A stretch of DNA of 64,000 nucleotides, taken from Spirochaetota bacterium. GTDB lineage: Bacteria > Spirochaetota > Spirochaetia > Treponematales > UBA12059. Below the pieces are notes generated by a model, which was not told the DNA's origin, searched no databases, and worked only from the letters and a program-made list of their open reading frames with translations. Below are positions 36,800 through 44,651 of this stretch, in pieces. The DNA is taken from the NCBI GenBank assembly GCA_022703505.1, contig JAKLDN010000007.1, forward strand, positions 1 through 64,000. The letters run 5' to 3'. Both the position numbers and the translations under genes were made by a program. Positions within the stretch are counted from its first letter, which is position 1; every line of letters begins with the position of its first letter.

Positions 36800-37371
36800 A
36801 CCTCGCCAAGATCTTCATCTCCGCGTTCCTGATCGACAACATCGTCCTCATGCGGTTCATCGCCCTGTGTCCCTTCATCGGGATGTCCGTGGACGTGCCC
36901 AAGTCCTTCGGCATGGGCCTGGCGGTGACCTTCGTGATGGTCATGGCCACCATCGTGACCTGGCCCCTGTACCATTTCGTCCTGATTCCCCTGAACATCG
37001 GGTTCCTCCAGATCCTGGTCTTCATCCTGGTGATCGCCACCCTGGTCCAGCTGGTGGAGTTCTTCCTCAAGAAGCAGGTTCCCAGCCTCTACGGTTCCAT
37101 GGGCATCTACCTGCCCCTGATCACCACCAACTGCGCAATCTTGGCGGTGACCTTCGACAACATCACCCGGGGCTTCAACCTGGTGGAGTCGGTGGTGTAC
37201 GCGGTGGGCGTGGCCGCCGGGTTCCTCCTGTCCATGGTCCTCCTGGCGGGCATCCGGGAGCGGGTCCGAACCAGCCCCATCCCCGAGTTCCTGAAGGGCA
37301 CGCCGATGCTCTTCGCCGCGACGAGCCTCCTGGCGGTGGCTTTCATGGGCTTCGCGGGCCTGGTGAAGTGA
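36796..37371 (+). CDS. rnfA: Rnf complex subunit A
   Basis: 191 aa, six membrane helices, inverted-topology partner of RnfE. FISAFLIDNIVLMRFIALCPFIGMS and YLPLITTNCAILAVTF contain the paired cysteine motifs for the intramembrane cluster. The FxxxLxxNxVLxxFxGxCP-type start is typical, here with Ile-Asp-Asn-Ile-Val. Confidence 0.94.
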   Translation: MNLAKIFISAFLIDNIVLMRFIALCPFIGMSVDVPKSFGMGLAVTFVMVMATIVTWPLYHFVLIPLNIGFLQILVFILVIATLVQLVEFFLKKQVPSLYGSMGIYLPLITTNCAILAVTFDNITRGFNLVESVVYAVGVAAGFLLSMVLLAGIRERVRTSPIPEFLKGTPMLFAATSLLAVAFMGFAGLVK

Positions 37372-37381
37372 GGAGGATCCG

Positions 37382-38233
37382 ATGAGCGCGATACTGATCA
37401 CCCTTGGGTTCTCCGCGATCCTCGCCTTCGCCCTGGGCCTGGCCCTGGGGGTCTTCAAGAACATCTTCCATGTCGAGCAGGATCCCCGGGTCACCCAGGT
37501 CCGGGACGCCCTGCCGGGCGTGAATTGCGGAGGCTGCGGATTCCCCGGCTGCGACGGCTACGCCGCGGCGGTGGCCGCGGGGGCGGCCCCCGTGGACAAG
37601 TGCGCCCCCGGCGGCAAGTCCGTGGTGGAGATCCTGGCGGGCATCATGGGCGTCTCCGCCTCCAGCGAGGAGGTAGTGGCCGTACTCCGCTGCCAGGGCA
37701 GCAAGGAAAAGGCCTCCCTGAAGGGCAACTACGTGGGCATCCCCACCTGCCGGGCGGCCAAGCTCTCCGCAGGGGGCACGAAGACCTGCGCCTGGGGCTG
37801 CATGGGCTACGGGGACTGTACCCTGGTCTGCAAGTTCGACGCCCTGGCCATGGGGGATGACGGGCTTCCCCACGTGAACTACGAGAACTGCACGGGCTGC
37901 GGGATGTGCGTGGCCGAGTGCCCCCAGGGGCTCTTCGCCCTGGTCCCCAAGGAGCGCAAGGGCTCCATCGTCCTCTGCCAGAACCGCAGCGTGGTGAAGC
38001 CCTCGGTGGCCAAGGCCTGCAAGGTCGGCTGCATCAAGTGCGAGATCTGCGTCAAGAACTGCCCGGAGAAGTGCATCGCCATGGAGAACGGCATTCCCGT
38101 TACGGACTACTCCAAGTGCACCTCCTGCGGAGTCTGCGTGACCAAGTGCCCCACCAAGTGCTACAAGATGCTGGAGGACGGGGTCATCCGCTTCGCCCCG
38201 GCGAAAGCCGAGGAACCGGCTCCCGTGGCGTAA
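37382..38233 (+). CDS. rnfB: Rnf complex subunit B
   Basis: 283 aa ferredoxin-accepting subunit. An N-terminal membrane helix (about 5-25) precedes a Fes-type cluster motif (VNCGGCGFPGCDGYA). A cysteine-rich middle follows (CQGSKEKA, CRAAKLSAGGTKTCAWGCMGYGDC). The C-terminal half has several 4Fe-4S ferredoxin motifs (CTGCGMCVAECPQ, CIKCEICVKNCPEKC, CTSCGVCVTKCPTKC). AGGAGG precedes the ATG. It is the last gene of rnfCDGEAB. Confidence 0.95.
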   Translation: MSAILITLGFSAILAFALGLALGVFKNIFHVEQDPRVTQVRDALPGVNCGGCGFPGCDGYAAAVAAGAAPVDKCAPGGKSVVEILAGIMGVSASSEEVVAVLRCQGSKEKASLKGNYVGIPTCRAAKLSAGGTKTCAWGCMGYGDCTLVCKFDALAMGDDGLPHVNYENCTGCGMCVAECPQGLFALVPKERKGSIVLCQNRSVVKPSVAKACKVGCIKCEICVKNCPEKCIAMENGIPVTDYSKCTSCGVCVTKCPTKCYKMLEDGVIRFAPAKAEEPAPVA

Positions 38234-38240
38234 GTCGCGG

Positions 38241-38292
38241 CGGCAGGCTGACCTTCGTCAGCCTGCCGGCAACGAAGCCCTGCGGGCTTCGT
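38241..38292 (+). other. Two strong hairpins directly after rnfB
   Basis: Hairpin 1: 12-bp perfect stem CGGCAGGCTGAC / GTCAGCCTGCCG with a CTTC loop (38241-38268). Hairpin 2: 9-bp stem ACGAAGCCC / GGGCTTCGT with a TGC loop (38272-38292). Neither has a T-run. They could stabilise the rnf mRNA 3' end or belong to a REP-like element. Confidence 0.6.
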
Positions 38293-38323
38293 CGACTAGA
38301 AGTCCTTCTTTTATGTACTGCTT

Positions 38324-38356
38324 CGGCCGCCCATTCCGGGGCGGCCGGTTTCTTTT
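38324..38356 (+). terminator. Terminator of the rnf operon
   Basis: 9-bp stem CGGCCGCCC / GGGCGGCCG with a 6-nt loop, followed by GTTTCTTTT. It lies about 90 bp after rnfB and before the mgtC-like promoter. Confidence 0.65.
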
Positions 38357-38371
38357 CGGCGCGGCCCCGGA

Positions 38372-38400
38372 TTGCGCGGATCCTCATTTTTTCCTAACAT
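38372..38400 (+). promoter_or_regulatory. Candidate promoter of the MgtC-like gene
   Basis: TTGCGC (38372-38377), 17-bp spacer, TAACAT (38395-38400). The leader would be about 25 nt and contains the GGAGGG ribosome-binding site. Confidence 0.5.
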
Positions 38401-38431
38401 AACCGGGACGGATCGCCGTCGGAGGGTTCCC

Positions 38432-39136
38432 ATGGAATGGAGCGAGATCTTGTCGGGCACGGTCGTCACCACCCAGGTTGCCGCGGCGCGCCTCCTGGCG
38501 GCACTGGCGGCCGGGGCGGCCATCGGCCTGGAGCGGGAGGCCCGGCGCCAGACCGCGGGGCTCCGGACCCATATCCTGATCTGCCTGGGGTCCACCCTGC
38601 TCATGCTCCTGTCCATCTGGATGCCCCAGACCTACATGGACATGAAGGGAGGGGATCCCGGACGGATCGCCGCCCAGGTAGTGTCGGGCATCGGATTCCT
38701 AGGGGCCGGGGCCTTCATCAAGATCGGGAACAACATGAAGGGCCTGACCACCGCCGCGTCCATCTGGACGGCCGCGGCCCTTGGCCTGGCCATCGGCGCG
38801 GGGCTCTGGATACCGGCCTTCTTCGCCCTGCTCCTGGTCCTGGCCGTCCTGATCCTCCTGGAGCCCGTGGAGCGGAGGTTCTTCCCCTCCGAGCGGTTCA
38901 AGCTCCTGCAGATCTGGTACGAGGGGACCGGAATGGACCGGGCGGCGGTGTTCGCCCTCCTGAAGAGCCGGGAGATCCCCATCCAGTCCGTGGACGCCTA
39001 CCAATCCGTCCGGGGGAAGCGAACGCGGCTGAACATGCTGGTGAAGATCCCGGTCCACGCGGACCTGGAGAGCCTGTTCACGGACATCCGCAAGACCGGC
39101 AAGGTGTTGAAGGTACAACTGCAGGAGAAGTACTGA
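38432..39136 (+). CDS. MgtC/SapB family membrane protein
   Basis: 234 aa. Four to five N-terminal helices with RLLAALAAGAAIGLEREARRQTAGLRTHILICLGSTLLML and DPGRIAAQVVSGIGFLGAGAFIK are the MgtC/SapB signatures. A C-terminal ACT-like cytoplasmic domain (about 150-234) follows. MgtC proteins aid growth in low Mg2+ or modulate F-ATPase; many family members are of unknown role. The start at 38432 has GGAGGG at 6 nt. Confidence 0.88.
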   Translation: MEWSEILSGTVVTTQVAAARLLAALAAGAAIGLEREARRQTAGLRTHILICLGSTLLMLLSIWMPQTYMDMKGGDPGRIAAQVVSGIGFLGAGAFIKIGNNMKGLTTAASIWTAAALGLAIGAGLWIPAFFALLLVLAVLILLEPVERRFFPSERFKLLQIWYEGTGMDRAAVFALLKSREIPIQSVDAYQSVRGKRTRLNMLVKIPVHADLESLFTDIRKTGKVLKVQLQEKY

Positions 39137-39170
39137 GCGTCACCGCGCTCCGGGGGTGGAGTCGTCCCGG

Positions 39171-40484
39171 TCAGCTTCCGGCCGACCCCTTCAGCTTCAG
39201 GTACTCCGTGTTCAGCCGCGACATCCGGAGGTTGAGCCGCGCGAGGCGCTGGGCCAGGAGGCGGGCCAGGAAGATCCCGTAGTGGGGATTCTCCTTGATC
39301 AGGTTCACGAAGTCCTGTTTGGAGATCCGGATGAGGACGCTCTTTCCCTTGGAGACGATCGTGGCGGAGCGGCGGTTCGAGAGCAGGAAGGACATCTCCC
39401 CCAGGAAGATGTCGTCCGGGGTCAGGGCCGAGACCAGCTTGCCCTTCGAGTAGACGTACAGGAGCCCCGAGACGATGTAGTAGAGGTAGTCCGACTCCTC
39501 GCCCTCGGAGCAGACGTACTGCCCGTCCTCGAAGCGGAGCTCCGGCGAGGCGACGAAGATCCCCGGGATGACGTTGCTCTCGTTCTTCTGATGCTCGATC
39601 TCGAAGGAGACCTCGTTCCCGGCCTCGTTGTACCCCATGTTCTGGACATAGAGCCGGGCCATGATCATGCCCATCCCGTGCAGGCCCGGCTCGTTGGGCT
39701 GGGCGGCGATGCGGGACTTCCAGTCGAAGCCCTCGCCCTCGTCCCGGATGGTGAACCTCGAACGGTCCGGGGCGATAGTGTAGGAAAAGAAGACCTTCCG
39801 CGCGCGGACGTCGGGATCCTCGTTCTTGGCCCGAATCAGGTCCATGATGTCCCGGTTCTGCTCCAGCCAGGCCGACTTCTCGTCGTAGCCGATCTTGCAG
39901 TTCCCGTGCTCGATCGCGTTGACCAGGAGCTCCAGAAGGGCCACGTGGAGCTTTTCCTTGAGGTCCCGGTTGATCAGGTTGGCGTTGTACAGGTAGTTCG
40001 TGACCAGGTTCGAGTAGGTCGTGATGTCCAGGGGATCGTTGTCGATCACGAAGGATCCCGAGATGTTCTTGATCAGGTGCTGCTGGATGCCCCGCTGGAA
40101 GAGGATCTGCTTGTTCTGGCCGACGATCTTGAGGAGCCGCGAGAATCCCGTCAGGAACTCCCGCTTTTTCAGGACCGCGATGACGTTCTGGTCCTTCATG
40201 GTCTCCTGGAGCTTCTGCTCGTCCTCGTTGTCGTGGATGGCCACGATTCCGCCGTAGTGGAGCCAGGGGTCCGCCTGAACCTCCGCCAGGAGGCCCGGGA
40301 TGTCCACCTTGGGGTCGGAGAAATAGAGGATCTTGATGTCCGGCAGCTCGTACTTGAGGAATTCGATCACCGGCTCGGGGTCTTCGAAAAACTCCGGGAA
40401 GAAATCCCCTCCGAACCGGGAGCACTCCTTCTGGATGAAGTCGTTGAGCTTTTCGTCGCTGGATATCACCGGAATTTTTCGCAT
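39171..40484 (-). CDS. Sensor protein with HATPase and cyclic-nucleotide-binding domains
   Basis: 437 aa. The N-terminal 120 residues look like a receiver-type alpha/beta domain (DIKILYFSDPKVDIPGLLAEV). A central RsbW/SpoIIAB-like HATPase_c_2 domain follows, with LLELLVNAIEHGN and FTIRDEGEGFDW. A C-terminal cNMP-binding domain has LTPDDIFLGEMSFLLSNRRSATIVSK. It would join ATP-dependent protein kinase or anti-sigma activity to a second messenger. Such fusions are common in spirochaetes. It is stand-alone: no sigma factor or antagonist gene is adjacent. GAGGAA precedes the ATG. Confidence 0.8.
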   Translation of the reverse strand: MRKIPVISSDEKLNDFIQKECSRFGGDFFPEFFEDPEPVIEFLKYELPDIKILYFSDPKVDIPGLLAEVQADPWLHYGGIVAIHDNEDEQKLQETMKDQNVIAVLKKREFLTGFSRLLKIVGQNKQILFQRGIQQHLIKNISGSFVIDNDPLDITTYSNLVTNYLYNANLINRDLKEKLHVALLELLVNAIEHGNCKIGYDEKSAWLEQNRDIMDLIRAKNEDPDVRARKVFFSYTIAPDRSRFTIRDEGEGFDWKSRIAAQPNEPGLHGMGMIMARLYVQNMGYNEAGNEVSFEIEHQKNESNVIPGIFVASPELRFEDGQYVCSEGEESDYLYYIVSGLLYVYSKGKLVSALTPDDIFLGEMSFLLSNRRSATIVSKGKSVLIRISKQDFVNLIKENPHYGIFLARLLAQRLARLNLRMSRLNTEYLKLKGSAGS

Positions 40485-40544
40485 GGACCGTTCCTCGCCA
40501 TCGATGGTATTTCGTTCCCAGTATCGGCATTGGAGGCCTTCGGA

Positions 40545-40574
40545 TTGACTCGTTTCCGCCGTGCCGTGTAGAAT
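40545..40574 (+). promoter_or_regulatory. Promoter of tRNA-Ile2
   Basis: TTGACT (40545-40550), 18-bp spacer, TAGAAT (40569-40574). The predicted start is about 20 nt before the mature 5' end. Confidence 0.6.
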
Positions 40575-40599
40575 ACGGCCCCGGGTAAAACGCCGGCCG

Positions 40600-40673
40600 G
40601 GGCCCTTAGCTCAGTTGGTCAGAGCTGCGGACTCATAATCCGTAGGTCGCTGGTTCAAGTCCAGCAGGGCCCA
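40600..40673 (+). tRNA. tRNA-Ile2 (anticodon CAT, lysidine-modified)
   Basis: Full cloverleaf: acceptor GGGCCCT / AGGGCCC, D stem GCTC / GAGC, anticodon stem GCGGA / TCCGT with loop CTCATAA (anticodon CAT at 40634-40636), T arm GCTGG-TTCAAGT-CCAGC, discriminator A. CCA is not encoded. The body is close to E. coli tRNA-Ile2, which reads AUA after TilS makes lysidine, and less like elongator tRNA-Met. The 3' half is the probable attachment site of the element that follows. Confidence 0.9.
40650..40673 (+). other. Probable attL within the tRNA 3' end
   Basis: A recombinase gene starts 110 bp after the tRNA and base composition drops there, so integration used the tRNA 3' end. No second copy of the tRNA 3' segment (TTCAAGTCCAGCAGGGCCCA) was seen up to 64000; attR should lie further right. 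Confidence 0.6.
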
Positions 40674-40754
40674 TAAGCAAGTTGTTTTATGGGAAAGAGT
40701 TAGATGGATTTATAGAGGGAACACTACCGGACTACCGGCGTGATTACCCTTCTT

Positions 40755-40774
40755 TGTACCAAAAGTGTACCAAA
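40755..40774 (+). repeat. Tandem TGTACCAAA repeat before the recombinase gene
   Basis: Two copies of TGTACCAAA start at 40755 and 40766, 11 bp apart (one helical turn). The position between attL and the int start suits arm-type recombinase or excisionase binding. Confidence 0.5.
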
Positions 40775-40783
40775 GGAGTGGAA

Positions 40784-41980
40784 ATGCGCCTGTATTACCT
40801 ATCCCGTCGTAGCGGATCCTCAAACTGGTATGTCGCTTTTCGAGACCAGATTTCCGGCATGGTCGGCAATAAACGATCAACGGGTACGAGCGATCGGAGT
40901 CTCGCCGAATCCCTTGCCCAGACCTGGCTCCGCGACGGATTCCCGGATACCCCGCGCCCATCTTCCCAATCTCTTGCCGACTACCTCGACGCCTTTTGGG
41001 ATTACGATCGATCCCCCTATGTCGTGGAATCCCTGGCAGCGGGGAAGCGGATCCATCGGCGCCATGCCAACGACATGAGGAACCTCGTCCACCGCTATAT
41101 CCTACCCTATTTCAATACGAAAACCCTGAGGGACATCGATGAGGCGGCGGTTCGCAAATTCCTGCTTTACTTAAAAACCGAGCGGGTATTGGCCTCCGCC
41201 ACGGTGAACCAGGTCCGAAATGCCGTCGTTGTCGGGCTGCGCTTTGCCAAGCGGGATAGATTGATCCTCCGGTTCGATTTCGACCTGGTGCTTCGTTGCG
41301 GAGGATCTCAAGCGGAGCGCGGTATACTTGAGCCCGATGAGGTTAAACGATTATTTGAAGCCCCCTGGAGAGATCCTCGCTCCAGGTTGGCCAATCGAAT
41401 CGCGGCGGGAACCGGTATGAGAATGGGTGAAATCCGTGCACTCCGGGTCAGTGATATTTGCCCCGACCGTATATATATTCGTCATGCATGGAGCCAGGCG
41501 GATGGAGGGCTGAAGTCCACGAAAAGCGGTGAAAGCCGTGAGATTCCACTTCTTCCTCAACTTAGGAAAGAAATTGACTTCTACCTGGCAACAGTGTTGG
41601 TCCAATTTTCTGATGATAAATTCCTATTCCCCGGTTTATGTAAGGATCACCCCTTCGATCAACGCCAGATCGTGAAAGACTTCTACTCCGCTCTCGGTTC
41701 CATCGGGATCACTGAGAAGGAGCGTAAGCGAAGAAATGTAGTTTTTCACAGTTGGCGGCATTATGCTGCGAAGCATCTAGCGAACGTCGCACAAAAAGCG
41801 ATCGGGATGAAGATACTGGGACACAGAACTGAGTCTATTTTTAATAAATACTCAAGCCATAGTGGACTAGAAGATCTTGAAAACATGAAAAGTGCTTTAT
41901 CAATATTACAGACAGTCTCCAGCTTTGATACTGAGAAAAAGCGAGTAACATCTAATAATATAGTTTTAAAGGAAACTTAA
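40784..41980 (+). CDS. int: Tyrosine recombinase (integrase)
   Basis: 398 aa. N-terminal arm/SAM-like domain and C-terminal catalytic domain. Visible active-site residues are Arg in GTGMRMGEIRAL, His-x-x-Arg in FHSWRHYAAKHL, His in ILGHRTESIFNKYSS and the nucleophile Tyr in the same segment. The order R, H-x-x-R, H, Y is complete, so the enzyme is probably active. The start at 40784 has AAAGGAG at 6 nt. The last third is noticeably AT-richer. The next gene starts 1 bp after its stop, so the two are cotranscribed. Confidence 0.92.
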   Translation: MRLYYLSRRSGSSNWYVAFRDQISGMVGNKRSTGTSDRSLAESLAQTWLRDGFPDTPRPSSQSLADYLDAFWDYDRSPYVVESLAAGKRIHRRHANDMRNLVHRYILPYFNTKTLRDIDEAAVRKFLLYLKTERVLASATVNQVRNAVVVGLRFAKRDRLILRFDFDLVLRCGGSQAERGILEPDEVKRLFEAPWRDPRSRLANRIAAGTGMRMGEIRALRVSDICPDRIYIRHAWSQADGGLKSTKSGESREIPLLPQLRKEIDFYLATVLVQFSDDKFLFPGLCKDHPFDQRQIVKDFYSALGSIGITEKERKRRNVVFHSWRHYAAKHLANVAQKAIGMKILGHRTESIFNKYSSHSGLEDLENMKSALSILQTVSSFDTEKKRVTSNNIVLKET

Positions 41981-41981
41981 T

Positions 41982-43844
41982 ATGAAAGCTAAACTTTTAC
42001 ATCCAGGCTTTTCTGGCCCTGTTTTTTCTTACACGATTCAAAGTATTAGAACTGTATTCCATGAATCCCACAAGGAAGCATTGGGAAAAGTAATCCATCT
42101 TCATTTGTGGAGACATTTAAAATACCTATTCGATATTCAATATGCTTGTGGTTACTTAGAAAAACTTGTTGATTTTTGGATTTCTCTCCCAAATCATAAA
42201 GAAAACACATACTTTGACTACCTAGCTCTGTTCCCCCGAATACCATATGATCCCAATATACGCTCGGGAAATTCTTTTAATAATCCATTCATAGATTTCA
42301 TTACAAAGCTAAAAAAGGAATACCCGGAAGACATTGAGATCACAGAATTTATTAAACAAGCAAAAGAATTAATATGTTTAAGCAATAAAGATCATCGAAT
42401 GTATTCAATTATTAATCGCTTCCACCCAACCTCAAGAGCAAGGGTTCTATTTGATGAGTTATATGTATTCTTCAATAATACGATCCCCAAATGGATTTCT
42501 TCAGAAATCCTGTTATTCGTTTTTCCACACCGAATCAAGAATCTTGATATTAAAAATACAATTGCATTCCCATTTATTCATATTACTCTCAACGATTATC
42601 GGTCTCTTGCTAGTCCTCTAATTCATGATTTCAAGCCAACATCGAAAAATCTAGCACTTTCAAAGGCTTTGAAAAAGAATCTTTTATCATTTGAAGAGAT
42701 GTTTTACAATATTCAGAAATTTACTAAAAGTTGTTTGACTACTTTACAAAAAAACAATATGGAGAAAGGTAAAAACTTTAAAAGGGGAACGTCATTAAGT
42801 AAAGAAATCCTTGAAGCTATTTGCAGCGCGGACAATCCACAACCTTCTATACGATTAAGTGAAATTGGCAATATAGATAAGTTCAGAGATGCCCTAGAGG
42901 ATTATTATACCACCTTGGATCCAAAATATATAAATACGCTAAGATTTAGAATCCAAATTAACCAAAGACATCAATTTCATTATTGGGATAGACAGAAAAG
43001 AAATTCGGGGCTTGATCGGTCTGATCAGAAAAATAGAAGACTGAAGGCGATAGAAATGGCCAAACAAGGGATTAAAGATATAATAATTGGGAAAGAACTA
43101 AATGTACATCCAAAGACTGTATCAAAATGGAGACACATATACAAAATTAAACCGGAAAAATTATTCGAGGTAGGAAAAAGAGGACGCCCATCAGGTGCCT
43201 GCCGGCGATTAACTCTTGAATCAGAATGCAATGTTCTTTATGAGATTTCGAGATATCTTCCTTACGAATTAGGATTGAAGCCCTTGTTATGGTCAAGGGC
43301 TCTTATTCATAGCTATATTAAACAGAAACATAATATTTCTTTTTCCGCTAGTACAATCAGAGCATATTTTAAGCGTTGGGGTTTATCGACAAAGAATCCT
43401 AAAAAAACAATTCCCACAACTTATGGAAAGGTAGGGACAGATTGGATTAAAAATACCTACCCTAAAATTCTCAATCGGGCCAAAGAAAACAGAGCAGTGC
43501 TATTGTGGATCACAACAGATGTAATTGATGTGCCAAAACGCAATATAAAAGATATTTCCCAAGTTCAAGGCGCAGATTCCCAAGGAAACAGGTTCATTAA
43601 AACAAAATACATAATTATAAATGCTACAAAGAACCGTGGTGATAATTATTTTGTCTTCACTAAGAATCTGGATGCTAATAGCTTGTTTTCCTTTTGCAAG
43701 CTATTAATTAGGTTTTTTGAAGGGAAATATGATGGTCTTATTTTAATTTTAAGAAGGGAACCAGTGTTTTTAGACTCAGAAACTAGGACCTTGTTTGAAG
43801 ATGCTTATCCTATAATTCAAACTGAATACCTACCTGCTATATAG
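41982..43844 (+). CDS. Unknown protein with degenerate IS630-like transposase C-terminus
   Basis: 620 aa at about one-third GC, far below its neighbours. Residues 1 to about 340 match nothing I recognise. From about 352 a helix-turn-helix (AIEMAKQGIKDIIIGKELNVHPKTVSKWRHIYK) and a GRPSGACRRLT linker lead into an IS630/Tc1-mariner-like region (LWSRALIHSYIKQKHNISFSASTIRAYFKRWGLSTKNPKK). The DDE core looks broken. An Asp remains in LLWITTDVID, but the second site reads LILILRREPVF where family members have D-N, and the protein ends before the final E. It is probably a domesticated DNA-binding partner of the recombinase, not an active transposase. Confidence 0.6.
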   Translation: MKAKLLHPGFSGPVFSYTIQSIRTVFHESHKEALGKVIHLHLWRHLKYLFDIQYACGYLEKLVDFWISLPNHKENTYFDYLALFPRIPYDPNIRSGNSFNNPFIDFITKLKKEYPEDIEITEFIKQAKELICLSNKDHRMYSIINRFHPTSRARVLFDELYVFFNNTIPKWISSEILLFVFPHRIKNLDIKNTIAFPFIHITLNDYRSLASPLIHDFKPTSKNLALSKALKKNLLSFEEMFYNIQKFTKSCLTTLQKNNMEKGKNFKRGTSLSKEILEAICSADNPQPSIRLSEIGNIDKFRDALEDYYTTLDPKYINTLRFRIQINQRHQFHYWDRQKRNSGLDRSDQKNRRLKAIEMAKQGIKDIIIGKELNVHPKTVSKWRHIYKIKPEKLFEVGKRGRPSGACRRLTLESECNVLYEISRYLPYELGLKPLLWSRALIHSYIKQKHNISFSASTIRAYFKRWGLSTKNPKKTIPTTYGKVGTDWIKNTYPKILNRAKENRAVLLWITTDVIDVPKRNIKDISQVQGADSQGNRFIKTKYIIINATKNRGDNYFVFTKNLDANSLFSFCKLLIRFFEGKYDGLILILRREPVFLDSETRTLFEDAYPIIQTEYLPAI

Positions 43845-44166
43845 AGAAGCGAAATTATCAAGTACTATATCTTTATTTGACTATAACCATCAATTTTTCT
43901 AGCGGCATTTCTATCTACTGATTGTCTGTAGTTTGATAGTTAGCAAACGGATCCGAAGTGTAGCGTAATAAATAATCATATCGTTAATCAAACTCCCTCT
44001 TCAATATTGTAATTAATTGATTTAAATACATATTATAATAACAAATAATGAAGTTAAGCAAAACATGTCTTTCTTAAATTGCATTTGCTAACCTGTTGTA
44101 CTCTTTAGCGTGTTCAGACATATCACGGCCGTGAAAAAACCGTCTTGAACATTAAGGAGTTTTACA
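43845..44166. other. AT-rich gene-free stretch before the replication-like module
   Basis: 322 bp, very AT-rich, with no credible ORF. It holds a perfect 12-bp palindrome TCACGGCCGTGA (44123-44134), 33 nt before the next start, and AAGGAG at 44153-44158. No confident promoter boxes. The palindrome is a candidate operator or control site for the following genes. Confidence 0.5.
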
Positions 44167-44400
44167 ATGAATCAACGACCTAAGTTCTTCGATGGTGAGA
44201 TCACCATCCAGGCAGACAAAGCCGCCGACATAAAGGTTCTGTCGTTGGACCAAGCTGCCAATTATTTAGGAGTTAGCCTTTCAACGATGCACAAGCTCAA
44301 GGATCGAATCCCTAAGCTCAGGATTGGTAGGACCATCAAGTTCCTGCAAACCGACCTAAATGCTTACTTGGAAAGCAAGCGAGAAGGAGGCTCGAAATGA
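44167..44400 (+). CDS. Excisionase-like helix-turn-helix protein
   Basis: 77 aa. The C-terminal 50 residues match the HTH_17/excisionase DNA-binding fold (LSLDQAANYLGVSLSTMHKLKDRIPKLRIGRTIKFLQTDLNAYLES). It could be the recombination directionality factor or a regulator of the replication-like operon it leads. AAGGAG precedes the ATG, and its stop overlaps the next start (ATGA). Confidence 0.75.
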   Translation: MNQRPKFFDGEITIQADKAADIKVLSLDQAANYLGVSLSTMHKLKDRIPKLRIGRTIKFLQTDLNAYLESKREGGSK

Positions 44401-44651
44401 ACGAACGTACTATACCCAGGTATTTATTTCCCCTTATGCGGGAAATTAGCCGTCTGGACGAGAAATCTTCCCGCTACGCAGAGATCTCCGTGAAAATCAC
44501 CAAGCATGATGGGGATATCCGAAATGTTCAGATTGGCGTGATCGATCGTTACAGGTCGTTGGAAGATGTGGGATTTGATCCTGCAGAGGTTTTTCCGGAA
44601 GAGAAAAGGGGGCCAAATTCTCGTGCCTCATTAAATGTGGAGGCGCTATGA
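44397..44651 (+). CDS. Small hypothetical protein
   Basis: 84 aa, not recognised. It is mixed-charge and probably alpha/beta (YAEISVKITKHDGDIRNVQIGVIDRYRSLED), with no membrane segment or cysteine motif. It is translationally coupled on both sides (4-bp overlaps) to the HTH gene and the RepA-like ATPase gene, so it probably assists the same process. Confidence 0.6.
   Translation: MNERTIPRYLFPLMREISRLDEKSSRYAEISVKITKHDGDIRNVQIGVIDRYRSLEDVGFDPAEVFPEEKRGPNSRASLNVEAL

Noticed and set aside
40600-40673. tRNA-Met (elongator) from the CAT anticodon
   Set aside because: The acceptor and T-arm sequence follow tRNA-Ile2 closely, and the anticodon arm differs from elongator Met. Not excluded without modification data, but less likely.
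41982-43844. Active IS630 insertion sequence
   Set aside because: No terminal inverted repeats or TA duplication were seen around the gene, the catalytic core looks degenerate, and the gene is fused to a 340-residue extra domain and coupled to int.
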